A stretch of DNA of 32,166 bases from an uncultured Haemophilus sp. (GTDB taxonomy: Bacteria > Pseudomonadota > Gammaproteobacteria > Enterobacterales > Pasteurellaceae): contig CAJLFU010000022.1 of NCBI GenBank assembly GCA_905205995.1, positions 1 through 32,166 on the forward strand, written 5' to 3'. The notes beneath the pieces were generated by a model. That model was not told the DNA's origin and did no database searches. It saw nothing but the letters and a program-made list of their open reading frames with translations. Of this stretch, positions 32,129-32,166 are shown in pieces; position 1 is the first letter of the stretch, and every line of letters begins with the position of its first letter. The position numbers and the translations under genes were made by a program.

Positions 32129-32166
32129 TTACTCATCCAAGAAACTTCTCAATGTTTCTGAACGAC
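32129..32166 (-). CDS. rpoD: Primary sigma factor RpoD, last 12 codons (partial)
   Basis: The final codons on the minus strand read RSETLRSFLDE and stop at TAA (32129-32131). This is the C-terminal end of sigma-70, which in E. coli reads RSEVLRSFLDD. The rest of the gene is beyond the right edge. The terminator that follows and the expected strand support this, but only 11 residues are visible. Confidence 0.85.
   Translation of the reverse strand, partial: RSETLRSFLDE

Noticed and set aside
1..32166. tRNA, rRNA, CRISPR array, or prophage genes
   Set aside because: Reading both strands I found no tRNA-like or rRNA-like blocks, no regularly spaced repeats and no phage structural genes. A tRNAscan or Rfam run would be the decisive test.

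Overview
The window is chromosomal DNA of a gamma-proteobacterium of the family Pasteurellaceae, most like Haemophilus (H. parainfluenzae or a close relative). The evidence is the very many copies of the Haemophilus-type DNA uptake signal AAGTGCGGT/ACCGCACTT, often as inverted pairs used as terminators, an intact comABCDEF competence operon, comM, and A+T-rich housekeeping genes. Block orders such as talB-oppABCDF-(VirK-like)-engB-comM and comA-F next to ponA-rlmJ match what I remember of H. influenzae, but here they are joined differently.

Layout. 1-7858 (minus strand): the 5' two-thirds of rpoC, then rpoB, rplL, rplJ and an L10-type autoregulatory leader with a very good promoter; several stacked hairpins lie between rplL and rpoB. 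7903-10275 (minus): ridA, mlaA, talB. 10569-16116 (plus): oppABCDF, an oligopeptide ABC importer. 16156-17025 (minus): a VirK/YbjX-family gene. 17139-19412 (plus): engB and comM, the latter with a recognisable competence (CRP-S) site. 19456-24516 (minus): the competence operon comABCDEF, which builds the DNA-uptake machinery (PilM, PilN, PilO, PilP and PilQ-like proteins and ComF), followed by nfuA. 28020-31544 (plus): ponA (PBP1A) and rlmJ. 31580-32166 (minus): psiE and the last codons of rpoD.

The unusual part is 24332-28195. Normally comA and ponA are divergent neighbours sharing one short intergenic region. Here a 460-bp segment (5' end of comA, the shared promoter region with its competence site, and 5' end of ponA) is present twice in direct orientation, with 2944 bp of clearly G+C-richer DNA between the copies. 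The insert carries a C-terminal piece of a metallo-beta-lactamase-fold hydrolase, a complete KefB/KefC-type potassium/proton antiporter gene, and a chimera of an ArsR-type repressor fragment and an old-yellow-enzyme fragment. The geometry is that of Campbell-type (insertion-duplication) integration of a 3404-bp circle, or an equivalent recombination event. Both flanking operons are left with one intact copy: full comA on the left, full ponA on the right. No transposase, integrase or target duplication of transposon size is visible. The inserted DNA has Haemophilus-type uptake sequences and no neisserial ones that I could see, so natural transformation from another member of the family is the simplest source. 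The last part of the left ponA copy is a diverged, almost entirely synonymous allele, which also points to between-species recombination.

I see no rRNA, tRNA, CRISPR array, IS element or prophage gene.
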